From Streptococcus oralis (GTDB lineage: Bacteria > Bacillota > Bacilli > Lactobacillales > Streptococcaceae): a stretch of 64,000 nucleotides of DNA. The position numbers and the translations under genes were made by a program. A model generated the notes under the pieces. That model searched no databases, was not told the origin of the DNA, and saw only the letters and a program-made list of their open reading frames with translations. The stretch is taken from assembly GCF_003943415.1 (NCBI RefSeq), contig NZ_RJPK01000002.1, positions 313,878 through 377,877 of the forward strand, read 5' to 3'. This document shows, piece after piece, positions 31,116-38,950 of this stretch; the stretch's first letter is position 1, and each line of letters opens with the position of its first letter.

Positions 31116-31574
31116 TTACTTCTCTTTTCTATCTACCTCTTGTAATAGCTGTCGGAGCATATTGGCACGGACAACTGAGGATTCTTCCCCTAGGACACGA
31201 TCCGTTGCTACTGAAGTCAGCAAGGTCATCTCCTGCTTGGTCATCAAGTCCTGCTCCACCAAAAGCTGGAGAATATCCTCGTAAATCTCCTGACTAACTC
31301 GCTCACCAATCGAGTAAAGCAAATCGCGGAGCATCTCATGATGATTGGAAAACTCAATCCGGCCTATGCGAATGTAGCCTCCGCCACCCCGCTTGCTCTC
31401 AACCAAGTAACCTCTGCTTTCAGTAAAACGTGTCTTGATGACATAGTTGATCTGACTCGGCACAACCTGAAAGGTATCTGCCAACTGGCTCCGCTGCAAT
31501 TCCACGATACCAGATTGGTCTAAAATCGCCTTGATATAGGCTTCGATATGATCTGATGTATTTTTAAATCTCAT
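31116..31574 (-). CDS. ctsR: Transcriptional repressor CtsR
   Basis: A 152-residue CtsR-family repressor of class III heat-shock genes. It shows VVPSQINYVIKTRF (DNA-binding helix) and the glycine-rich VESKRGGGGYIRIGRI near 57-72, the family wing and arginine-tip region. First gene of ctsR-clpC, autoregulated through the operator just upstream. Confidence 0.96.
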   Translation of the reverse strand: MRFKNTSDHIEAYIKAILDQSGIVELQRSQLADTFQVVPSQINYVIKTRFTESRGYLVESKRGGGGYIRIGRIEFSNHHEMLRDLLYSIGERVSQEIYEDILQLLVEQDLMTKQEMTLLTSVATDRVLGEESSVVRANMLRQLLQEVDRKEK

Positions 31575-31599
31575 AGTAAATCAAACTCCTTCTTTGAAC

Positions 31600-31622
31600 C
31601 TTGACTATCTTTGACTATTATA
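31600..31622 (-). promoter_or_regulatory. CtsR operator and -10 of the ctsR-clpC promoter
   Basis: Read leftward, TATAAT (31622-31617) runs directly into AGTCAAAGATAGTCAAG (31616-31600). This matches the CtsR heptad repeat RGTCAAANANRGTCAAA apart from the final base. The -35 is weak (TTTAAA about 17 bp upstream). Confidence 0.82.
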
Positions 31623-31651
31623 CCGAAATTTTTGATTTTTTTAAAGGAAAA

Positions 31652-31685
31652 GGGAGCAAGTAAAGAATAATCTTCACCAACTCCC
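31652..31685 (-). terminator. Terminator of the thiamine-transport operon
   Basis: Read leftward, GGGAG and CTCCC close a second stem GTGAAGA/TCTTTAC (one G-T pair), followed by TTTTCC. It lies 7 bp after the ATPase stop codon. Confidence 0.75.
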
Positions 31686-31692
31686 TATTTTT

Positions 31693-32421
31693 CTAAGTAT
31701 TTAATCCCAATTCCGCTAAGATTTGACGCTTATAGGCAATTTTTTGGACTTCCTTGTCTTCGCTCTGGGACCAATCTAGTTTAACTTCAGAAACAATCTG
31801 TCCAGGCCGATTTTTTAGAATATAGATGCGGTCACTGAGGTTGAGGGCTTCCTCGATACTGTGTGTGATGATCAAAGTAGTCAGCTGCAGTTGCTTGTGA
31901 ATCTCCAGATACCAAGCGTGAAGTTCCATCTTGGTCATCTCATCCAAGGCACTAAAGGCCTCGTCTAAGAGAAAGAGTTTGTGCCCGAAAAGGTAGGTGC
32001 GGAGTAAGGCCACACGCTGACGCATCCCTCCGCTGAGTTCATGAGGATACTTGTCCCTTACGGCTGTCAACTGGAAGGTCGCAAGAATTTCATCCGCTCG
32101 GGCAATGGCTTCTACCTTATTCACCTTTTGAATCAAGAGGGGCAAGATGATATTGCCAAGTACCGTCTTATGTTCTAAGAGCAAATCCTTTTGCAACATA
32201 TAACTAACGCGCCCCTTGGGATTTTCCTCGCCATCAAGGACAATTCGCCCTGACTGAACTTCTAAAATCCCAGCGATCAGATTAAAGAGGGTGGTTTTTC
32301 CAACACCACTTGGACCTAGGATAGAAACCACTTCACCTGAAGTCACTTTCAGATTGATATCCTCTAAAATCCTCTCTTGACCATAGGCATAACTGACGTG
32401 TTCTAGTCTAATTTCTGTCAT
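31693..32421 (-). CDS. thiZ: Thiamine-precursor ABC transporter ATPase
   Basis: A 242-residue ABC ATPase of the nitrate/taurine/ThiZ type. Walker A GPSGVGKTT near 36-44, signature LSGGMRQR, Walker B LFLLDEAFSALD and switch ITHS are all present. It is last in a TPP-riboswitch-controlled operon with a substrate-binding lipoprotein and permease. Import of hydroxymethylpyrimidine-like thiamine precursors is inferred. It overlaps the upstream gene by one base. Confidence 0.85.
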   Translation of the reverse strand: MTEIRLEHVSYAYGQERILEDINLKVTSGEVVSILGPSGVGKTTLFNLIAGILEVQSGRIVLDGEENPKGRVSYMLQKDLLLEHKTVLGNIILPLLIQKVNKVEAIARADEILATFQLTAVRDKYPHELSGGMRQRVALLRTYLFGHKLFLLDEAFSALDEMTKMELHAWYLEIHKQLQLTTLIITHSIEEALNLSDRIYILKNRPGQIVSEVKLDWSQSEDKEVQKIAYKRQILAELGLNT

Positions 32422-33434
32422 TATTTCACAAATTCATTGGTAAAGCCTTTGCCTGTCAAGTCTTCTTTAAGGATACCATTTTCTTTATCCCATTTGTAGA
32501 AGGCATTCCAGCGAGCTACGTCAAATTGTCCCCATTTTTCCTTGTCGCTTGCGTATTCTTTCGACAAGTATTTTTGAGATTCGATAACGAAATCACGTTT
32601 TTCCTTGAGTTCGGGAGCATTCTTGATGAGGATATCTGCAGCTTCTTCTGGATGTTCCATGGCATATTGGTAGCCTTTTTTGATAGCTTGGATAACTTTG
32701 CGAGCTTCTTCTTTGTTGTCTTTGAGATAGTCGTTGTTTGCGATGATGACTGGTGAGTAGTAGTCAAACTCCTTGACATAGTCTTTCAAGTACATGAAGT
32801 TAGCATCTACGCCTTGAGATTTGGCAAGGATACCATCCCAACCGTAGTAGATCCAAGCAGTGTCAAAGACGCCATTGGCAATCGGTGTGATGGAGTTTGA
32901 GTCGTTGTTTGGTACTTTTTCGACCTTCTCAAAGTCTCCGCCTTGAGATTCTACCAAGGTTTTCAACATAGCAAGCTCAGTCGGGTCATTCCAGGTTCCA
33001 TATTTCTTGCCAACCAAGTCTTTTGGACTAGTGACATTGTCAGATTTACGTGAGATGATTCCTGATGTATTGTGCTCTACGATAGCGGCAACGGCAGTGA
33101 TTCCTGCCCCTTTTTCCAATTTTTTAGCCATGTAGTCTTGGAAATACACTGCAAATGGTGCCTTGCCATTGATAACCAAGTCAGAAGAACTTTCTTCAGG
33201 TGGCAATTTCAAATCAACATCCACTCCAGCTTCTTTGAAATAACCTTTTTCCTTGGCAACATAAAGCCCTGTGTGGTTAGTATTTGGCGTCCAGTCTAGG
33301 ATAAAGTCAATCTTCTTAACTTCTGCCTCTTTGTTGTTCTTAGAAGCAGTTCCTTGGCCACAAGCCACAAGCACGATAGCTACAAGAGCCGTTACTAGCG
33401 TTAAAAACACTTTCCATGTTTTCATCATTTTCAT
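32421..33434 (-). CDS. thiY: Thiamine-precursor-binding lipoprotein (NMT1/THI5-like)
   Basis: A 337-residue lipoprotein: signal peptide with lipobox LVAC (Cys25) and an NMT1/THI5-like periplasmic-binding fold. The early block IDFILDWTPNTNHTGLYVAK near 42-61 is characteristic of ThiY-type pyrimidine-precursor-binding proteins, and KYGTWNDPTE lies near 145. It would capture the substrate outside the cell for the permease and ATPase flanking it. TPP control upstream supports the substrate class. Confidence 0.88.
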   Translation of the reverse strand: MKMMKTWKVFLTLVTALVAIVLVACGQGTASKNNKEAEVKKIDFILDWTPNTNHTGLYVAKEKGYFKEAGVDVDLKLPPEESSSDLVINGKAPFAVYFQDYMAKKLEKGAGITAVAAIVEHNTSGIISRKSDNVTSPKDLVGKKYGTWNDPTELAMLKTLVESQGGDFEKVEKVPNNDSNSITPIANGVFDTAWIYYGWDGILAKSQGVDANFMYLKDYVKEFDYYSPVIIANNDYLKDNKEEARKVIQAIKKGYQYAMEHPEEAADILIKNAPELKEKRDFVIESQKYLSKEYASDKEKWGQFDVARWNAFYKWDKENGILKEDLTGKGFTNEFVK

Positions 33435-33464
33435 TTCCTCTTTTCTTTTTCTAAAACGCTCTAT

Positions 33465-34223
33465 TTAAGTACGTTTCCATTTAATCACATATTTTTCACT
33501 GATATCGACCAGCTTCATACCTAGAAGACTGATAATCGACACCAGAATAATAATAGCAAACATGGTATCATACTGAAACAGTTTTTTAGACTGAATCATA
33601 TAAACACCAAGACCTTCAAAGCCTCCTAGCCACTCGGACACCACGGTTGTGATAAAGGCGTAGGAGACACTGACCCTCAGACCTGCATAAAAGTAAGGCA
33701 GGCTAACCGAGATTTTAAAATGCCACAGGATTTGCCAAGGGTTTGCTCGCATCAGACTAAACAAGGTCAGCATATCCTTGTCACAATGTCTAAAACCGTC
33801 CAAAATACTAACGATGATAGGGAAGGTTGTCGTCAAGATAATCAAGACAATCTTGGGCAAAATCCCATAGCCTAGCCACAAGACTAAAATTGGGGCTATG
33901 GCAATGGTCGGGATGGTCTGAACAACCACCATCATAGGGTAGATCAGATCATTGAGCCAAGTCAGACTGTCCATAAGCACCGCCATGAGACAGGCAATCA
34001 AGACTCCTAAGACTAGACCTAGCAAAGCCACTCTCAAGGTTGCCCAGCTATGGTACCAGAGAAATTCTCTGTCACGAACAAAGGACTGGAGGATCTCAAG
34101 AGGAGTTGGCAGGATAAACTTGGGTAAAAGTTTGAATATTCCTGCTAACTGCCAGACCGACAAGATTCCTATAAAGCCCAAAAGACTAATGTGTCGTCTC
34201 ATCATACTTTTCAAGTTTCTCAT
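33465..34223 (-). CDS. thiX: Thiamine-precursor ABC transporter permease
   Basis: A 252-residue permease of the SsuC/ThiX (binding-protein-dependent transport) type with about six helices. The cytoplasmic coupling segment around LFSLMRANPWQILWHFKIS (near 155-173) contains an EAA-like loop. It overlaps the preceding small gene by 38 bp and is followed 30 bp later by the binding lipoprotein. Confidence 0.88.
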   Translation of the reverse strand: MRNLKSMMRRHISLLGFIGILSVWQLAGIFKLLPKFILPTPLEILQSFVRDREFLWYHSWATLRVALLGLVLGVLIACLMAVLMDSLTWLNDLIYPMMVVVQTIPTIAIAPILVLWLGYGILPKIVLIILTTTFPIIVSILDGFRHCDKDMLTLFSLMRANPWQILWHFKISVSLPYFYAGLRVSVSYAFITTVVSEWLGGFEGLGVYMIQSKKLFQYDTMFAIIILVSIISLLGMKLVDISEKYVIKWKRT

Positions 34224-34476
34224 CGATGCTTAAAATCTCTCCTATATTTATTTTGACATTGGCAAAGACATTATCCGCCTCCTGCCCGGCCACTTCAAGC
34301 GCTTCTTTGAGAATGCGCAGAAGCTCATCAAACTCTCCTTCCAAGACCGTTTCAAAGGGTGTCACCACCATGGTCACGGACTGAGCTTGCAGATAAGCAA
34401 TCACTTGATCGATAATAGCAATTCGATCAATCCCCTGTGATAGGGGTAAAACTTGCAAGGCAATGCTTGCTTTCAT
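34186..34476 (-). CDS. Thiamine-binding protein, MTH1187/YkoF-like
   Basis: A 96-residue cytoplasmic protein resembling the MTH1187 family (Thiamine_BP, formerly DUF77). Features: IALQVLPLSQG at the start, VTPFETVLEGEFDELLRIL near 37-55 and a C-terminal ferredoxin-like fold. First gene after the TPP riboswitch, overlapping the permease start by 38 bp. The family binds thiamine-like ligands, but its precise job in the operon is unknown. Confidence 0.82.
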   Translation of the reverse strand: MKASIALQVLPLSQGIDRIAIIDQVIAYLQAQSVTMVVTPFETVLEGEFDELLRILKEALEVAGQEADNVFANVKINIGEILSIDEKLEKYDETTH

Positions 34477-34517
34477 AGAAACCTCCTCTTCTCAGGCTTC
34501 CTTTTGACAAAAAGAAA

Positions 34518-34543
34518 ACCTTTCCCATATATACGGAAAAGGT
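34518..34543 (-). terminator. TPP-riboswitch expression-platform terminator
   Basis: Read leftward, ACCTTTTCC and GGGAAAGGT pair across an 8-base loop and run into TTTTCTTTTT. It lies between the aptamer and the first gene, so ligand-dependent transcription termination (an OFF switch) is the likely mechanism. Confidence 0.85.
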
Positions 34544-34561
34544 GCAGAATTCGGCTAAGTA

Positions 34562-34640
<79 letters not shown>

Positions 34641-34710
34641 TATATTATATGGACATATGATAACGTAAAAAAAAGGATAAGTCAAGGAAACTGCTTACAG
34701 AAAATCATGA

Positions 34711-34741
34711 AAAAGAGTTTGAAGGCAAGTACTTCAAACTC
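34711..34741 (-). terminator. polA terminator
   Basis: GAGTTTGAAG and CTTCAAACTC form a perfect 10-bp stem with a 7-base loop followed leftward by TTTTT. It lies 14 bp after the polA stop. Confidence 0.9.
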
Positions 34742-34754
34742 CATCATAGCTTTC

Positions 34755-37388
34755 TTATTTAGCCTCGTACCAAGTTGCTCCTTCATTCTCATCAGCGATG
34801 AGGGGAACACTGAGCTGGATGGCTTCTTCCATGGTTTGTTTCACCAGCGCTTTGATCGCTACTAATTCTTCCTTTGGAACTTCAAGTACGATTTCATCAT
34901 GCACTTGCAGAAGCATCTTGGTCTGATAACCACCTTCAACTAGAGCCTTGTCTAGCTGAATCATAGCAATCTTGAGAATATCTGCTGCTGAGCCCTGGAT
35001 AGGAGAGTTGATGGCCGTCCGCTCTGCAAAACCACGAATGTTAAAGTTGCGCGAATTAATATCTGGCAACTCACGACGACGCTTGAAGAGGGTCTCTACA
35101 TAGCCCTTATCACGCGCCTCACGCACCACCTCATCCATGTAGTTTTTAATACCTGGGAAGCGTTCAAAGTAAGTGTCAATGTAGGCTTTAGCCTCTTTAC
35201 GGCTGATGCCCAGATTATTAGACAAACCAAAGTCTGAAATCCCGTAAACCACTCCAAAGTTTACCGCCTTGGCATTACGACGGTCGTTTGGAGTCACATC
35301 TTCAGGACGTTCAATACCAAAGACCCGCATGGCCGTCGAGGTATGGATATCAGCCCCCTCTTGGAAGGCCTTAATTAAGTGCTCATCTTTAGAAATATGA
35401 GCCAAAACGCGCAATTCAATCTGTGAATAGTCCGAGCTGAGCAACACACTATCCTCCCACTCAGGTACAAAGGCCTTACGAATGAGACGGCCTTGTTCCA
35501 AACGAACAGGGATATTTTGCAAGTTTGGATCCACACTAGACAAACGCCCAGTCTGAGTCAAATCTTGCACATAGCGCGTATGGATCTTGCCATCATCCAA
35601 AATCCAGTCTTGCAAACCAATCACATAGGTAGATTGAATCTTAGCAATCTGACGGTAATCGAGGATTTTCTTGACGATTGGTGCAATAGGAGCTAGTCGC
35701 TCTAGCACATCCACGGCTGTCGAGTAACCTGTCTTGGTTTTCTTGGTGTATTCTAGAGGAAGACCCAGTTTTTCAAAGAGAAGGACGCCCAACTGCTTAG
35801 GCGAGTTGATATTAAACTCCTCACCAGCCAGTTCGTAAATCTCTTGGGTGAGTTGCTCAATGACGACCTCATTTTCAGCCTGCATCTCAAGCAGAGTTTC
35901 TTTTTTGACCTTGATCCCAGCGATTTCCATCTTGGCAAGGACAAAAGCCAGAGGTTGCTCCATGTCATAGAGAAGGTCTAACTGTCCATGTTCACTGAGT
36001 TTTTCAAGTAAAATAGGCTCTGTTTCAACTAAAACAGCAACCTTGCGAGCCAAATGCTCCAAGAATTTCTCTCTCTCAGGGATAGCTTTCTTGACCCCCT
36101 TACCGTAAAAAGTCTCATCATCAGCCAGATAAGTCTGGCCATAGAGATTCGCAATAGTTGAGATTTCATTGTTCTCGACTGTTGAGAGTAAGTATTTTGC
36201 CAGACGACTGTCAAAAGCGGGGGCCTGCAGGTTCAAGCCCAAGCGATTTAAAAGAACCTTCGCTTTCTTAAAGTCATACACTTTTAGAGGTGTTTTTTCT
36301 AGATAATTCTTGAGAATCGGCTCCTGCAAGAGCTCAAGTTTGTCTGTGGCGTAAAGTTTATCCCCGCAGGACCAGGCAAAACCAACCAAGTCATCTGTAT
36401 GGTAGTTCTCACCAAAGAGTTCAAAGTGGAAGATAGAGTCGGCACTCAGCATGTCTTGACTGACGTGGTCAACGATAGTGAAATCCAAGCTCTCAGGCGC
36501 ATCCTTCGACGAAACATTTAGAGCTTGTTTGAGCTGTTTGAAGCCCATCTCATCGTAGAATTTCCCGAGATTTTCCACATCTGGGCCATTATATACCAAG
36601 TCTTCCAGACCAATCTCAATCGGTGCCTGAGTCTCAATGGTCGCCAAGGTTTTAGACAAAAAGGCTTGTTCCTTATCATTGATGAGATTTTCCTTCATCT
36701 TAGAAGCCTTCATCCCATCGATATTTTCATAAATACCCTCAAGCGAACCATGCTCCAGCAAGAGTTTGATACCCGTCTTTTCACCAATCTTAGTAACACC
36801 AGGGATATTATCAGATTTATCCCCCATGAGGGCCTTAAGATCGATAAACTGAGCTGGGGTAATGCCCATCTTTTCCATAAGGTAATCTGGTGTAAAGGCC
36901 TCAAACTCAGCCACACCTTTCTTGGAAATCTCGACCACCGTATGCTCATCCGTCAACTGGATCAAGTCCTTGTCTCCGCTGACGATTGTCACATCAAAAG
37001 AATCCTTCTCAGCCAAACGACCTAGGGTCCCGATGATATCATCTGCCTCATACTGGGGCAGCTCATAGTGGCGAATCCCAAGATGGTCTAACAACTCACG
37101 AATGAAGGGAAATTGCTCACGAAACTCATCTGGAGTTTTAGCACGACCACCCTTGTAGTCTGCATACATCTCTGTTCGAAAAGTCGTCTTACCTGCATCA
37201 AAGGCTACCAAAACATGACTGGGCTCAACACGCTCCAAGACGTGATTCAACATGAGTTGAAAACCGTAGATTGCATTGGTATGAAGGCCATTAGCATTTT
37301 TAAACCGATCCAGCTGCTGATAGAGCGCAAAAAAAGCTCGAAAGGCAACAGAGGATCCATCAATTAATAATAATTTTTTCTTGTCCAT
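34755..37388 (-). CDS. polA: DNA polymerase I
   Basis: An 877-residue Pol I from the ATG at 37388: N-terminal 5'-3' exonuclease (LLLIDGSSVAFRAFFAL near 6-22 and GDKSDNIPGV near 190) and a central 3'-5' exonuclease-like domain. The Asp-x-Glu motif expected in that central domain is not evident (FHFELFGEN), which fits streptococcal Pol I lacking proofreading. The polymerase domain has SSDYSQIELRVLAHIS near 650-665 and LQVHDEIVLEV near the end. I rejected the in-frame ATG at 37424, which lacks a ribosome site. A TATAAT lies 6 bp before the chosen ATG. From memory, pneumococcal polA is elsewhere. Confidence 0.96.
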   Translation of the reverse strand: MDKKKLLLIDGSSVAFRAFFALYQQLDRFKNANGLHTNAIYGFQLMLNHVLERVEPSHVLVAFDAGKTTFRTEMYADYKGGRAKTPDEFREQFPFIRELLDHLGIRHYELPQYEADDIIGTLGRLAEKDSFDVTIVSGDKDLIQLTDEHTVVEISKKGVAEFEAFTPDYLMEKMGITPAQFIDLKALMGDKSDNIPGVTKIGEKTGIKLLLEHGSLEGIYENIDGMKASKMKENLINDKEQAFLSKTLATIETQAPIEIGLEDLVYNGPDVENLGKFYDEMGFKQLKQALNVSSKDAPESLDFTIVDHVSQDMLSADSIFHFELFGENYHTDDLVGFAWSCGDKLYATDKLELLQEPILKNYLEKTPLKVYDFKKAKVLLNRLGLNLQAPAFDSRLAKYLLSTVENNEISTIANLYGQTYLADDETFYGKGVKKAIPEREKFLEHLARKVAVLVETEPILLEKLSEHGQLDLLYDMEQPLAFVLAKMEIAGIKVKKETLLEMQAENEVVIEQLTQEIYELAGEEFNINSPKQLGVLLFEKLGLPLEYTKKTKTGYSTAVDVLERLAPIAPIVKKILDYRQIAKIQSTYVIGLQDWILDDGKIHTRYVQDLTQTGRLSSVDPNLQNIPVRLEQGRLIRKAFVPEWEDSVLLSSDYSQIELRVLAHISKDEHLIKAFQEGADIHTSTAMRVFGIERPEDVTPNDRRNAKAVNFGVVYGISDFGLSNNLGISRKEAKAYIDTYFERFPGIKNYMDEVVREARDKGYVETLFKRRRELPDINSRNFNIRGFAERTAINSPIQGSAADILKIAMIQLDKALVEGGYQTKMLLQVHDEIVLEVPKEELVAIKALVKQTMEEAIQLSVPLIADENEGATWYEAK

Positions 37389-37394
37389 ACACCC

Positions 37395-37400
37395 ATTATA
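37395..37400 (-). promoter_or_regulatory. polA -10 element, 6 bp before the start codon
   Basis: TATAAT read leftward (37400-37395), then GGGTGT, then the polA ATG. The expected transcription start coincides with the start codon. No good -35 was found. Confidence 0.5.
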
Positions 37401-37472
37401 AAGGAAAGAGGGGAAAAATACCATCGGAAAGAATAGGCAAATGGTAGTGAAGTTCTCTTTTTTATATTCTTT

Positions 37473-38582
37473 CTAGATTCTAGCTCCATTACTATCCACT
37501 CGATAGCCATCCACAGTAGTATTCACTGCTAAAGCCCCTGAAGCATTGACGTAGTAAGATTTTCCGCCTACCTGGAACCACTGACTAGACTTCATAGCCC
37601 CTGAACTCTCCAAATAATACCACGTTCCATTTTCCTTGAGCCAGCCTGTCTGCATCTCCCCTGATGCCTTTAGATAGTACCAATGCGAGCCATCCTTTAC
37701 CCAACCTGTTGACATGGCCCCATTGTCTTTAAAGTGATACCAACTGCCATTTATTTTCTTCCAACCATTTGCTAGTTTCCCGTTCTCACGGTAATTCCAA
37801 ATACCGTTTTGCTTCTTCCAACCATTCTCCACCGATTCTGTTTCCATATACTGGACGTATCTCCTCATTCCACTATAGGACAGGTAACTAAGCCACTTAT
37901 AACCGTCCTTTTCTACGATTTGATCGTAGCTAACATTTTCACCAGGATAGTAGTAGTCGATAACTTGCGCTGTACTTGACGGCTGGTTTCGAATGGCAGA
38001 CTTTTGAGTAAACGTATGAGTCCCACTAGACGCCAACCCTGACCTGATAGGATTTCCAGTTCTACCACCATTCCCTACCAAGTCCTTAAAATGGATAAAG
38101 CCTGTCATAGAGCTAGCTTTTACGCTGCGACGATTGTATTTCTCCCTAACTCCATAGTTATACTCTTCAATCTCAATCGTATCCCCTGATACATTTGATA
38201 CCCAGGCCACATGCCCATAATAACCTTCTGTCGACCAAGCAATTGAACCAATTTCAGGTTTGCTATCCACACGGTAGCCTTCTCGCCTTGCACGATGTCC
38301 CCATTCATTTGCATTTCCATAAGCAGGCGGGATCTCAAAGCCATTCACACTACTCAAACGAAAGGCTGCAAAAGAGGTACACTGGCGAGAATACATCCGC
38401 CACTGGTCTATTTCCACACTACCATTTTTATAGTGAAGCGGGTAGTCATCTCCACGCGCTACACTATCAGCTTTAACCGATTCACCACCAAACAAAAAAG
38501 CACTCGTAACCAACAATGTAGCCAATCCTACACCCAACTGCGTATATCTACTCTTCTTAACTCCTGATTTTAAAAACGTCAT
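37473..38582 (-). CDS. cbpD: Choline-binding murein hydrolase CbpD (single-SH3 form)
   Basis: A 369-residue secreted protein: signal peptide (to about residue 38), CHAP amidase/endopeptidase domain (about 45-155, catalytic-type Cys in YSRQCTSFAAFR and His in YYGHVAWVS), one SH3b domain (about 185-250) and four to five choline-binding repeats from about 255 (GWKK..G.W.Y pattern). It is the competence-induced lysin that attacks non-competent siblings. Pneumococcal CbpD, as I recall, is about 80 residues longer with two SH3b domains, so this form appears to have lost one or never had it. Confidence 0.92.
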   Translation of the reverse strand: MTFLKSGVKKSRYTQLGVGLATLLVTSAFLFGGESVKADSVARGDDYPLHYKNGSVEIDQWRMYSRQCTSFAAFRLSSVNGFEIPPAYGNANEWGHRARREGYRVDSKPEIGSIAWSTEGYYGHVAWVSNVSGDTIEIEEYNYGVREKYNRRSVKASSMTGFIHFKDLVGNGGRTGNPIRSGLASSGTHTFTQKSAIRNQPSSTAQVIDYYYPGENVSYDQIVEKDGYKWLSYLSYSGMRRYVQYMETESVENGWKKQNGIWNYRENGKLANGWKKINGSWYHFKDNGAMSTGWVKDGSHWYYLKASGEMQTGWLKENGTWYYLESSGAMKSSQWFQVGGKSYYVNASGALAVNTTVDGYRVDSNGARI

Positions 38583-38630
38583 TCATTCTCCTTATATAAT
38601 ATAAATTTCTGAGGTTCCCCTCGTTTATAC

Positions 38631-38638
38631 TATTCGGG
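38631..38638 (-). promoter_or_regulatory. Divergent candidate SigX (com-box) site upstream of cbpD
   Basis: Read leftward CCCGAATA, 6 of 8 matches to the com-box TACGAATA, 49 bp before cbpD. A T-rich stretch lies just upstream. cbpD is a late competence gene in pneumococcus, so a SigX promoter is expected, but this match is imperfect. Confidence 0.4.
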
Positions 38639-38650
38639 AAAAAAAGAAAA

Positions 38651-38669
38651 AAGTGAGCAAAACCCACTT
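38651..38669 (-). terminator. Terminator after veg
   Basis: Read leftward, AAGTGGG and CTCACTT form a 7-bp stem with one mismatch and a 5-base loop followed by T residues, 4 bp after the veg stop. Confidence 0.6.
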
Positions 38670-38673
38670 CATT

Positions 38674-38949
38674 TTAGGATTCTTGGTCTAGATAGCGAAT
38701 CAAATTCTTCTCTGTCAAGATATCTGAGTAGGTGAAGGATTCAACATAGACATTGGCCTGTTTGTCCCCCTCAACATCCCCAAATTCAACGATAAATAGG
38801 GACGGATAAACCTCAATTAGCTTACCCAATCTATTTTTTTGGCGCTTACGGCCATTTTCCAAAGTCATTTCAACGACTTGTCCCTCATGCGCCTTGATTT
38901 CTTCTTTGATTTTTTTCATCTTGGCCACATCTGTAAATGCATCTGACAT
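38674..38949 (-). CDS. veg: Veg-family protein
   Basis: A 91-residue protein of the Veg family (DUF1021), small with a beta-barrel-like fold. Recognisable segments are KIKEEIKAHEGQVVEMTLE near 13-31, NRLGKLIEVYPSLFIVEF near 38-55 and a C-terminal ESFTYSDILT. In Bacillus Veg influences biofilm regulation; in streptococci its role is unsettled. It lies 1 bp after dnaB, probably cotranscribed. Confidence 0.88.
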   Translation of the reverse strand: MSDAFTDVAKMKKIKEEIKAHEGQVVEMTLENGRKRQKNRLGKLIEVYPSLFIVEFGDVEGDKQANVYVESFTYSDILTEKNLIRYLDQES

Positions 38950-38950
38950 C

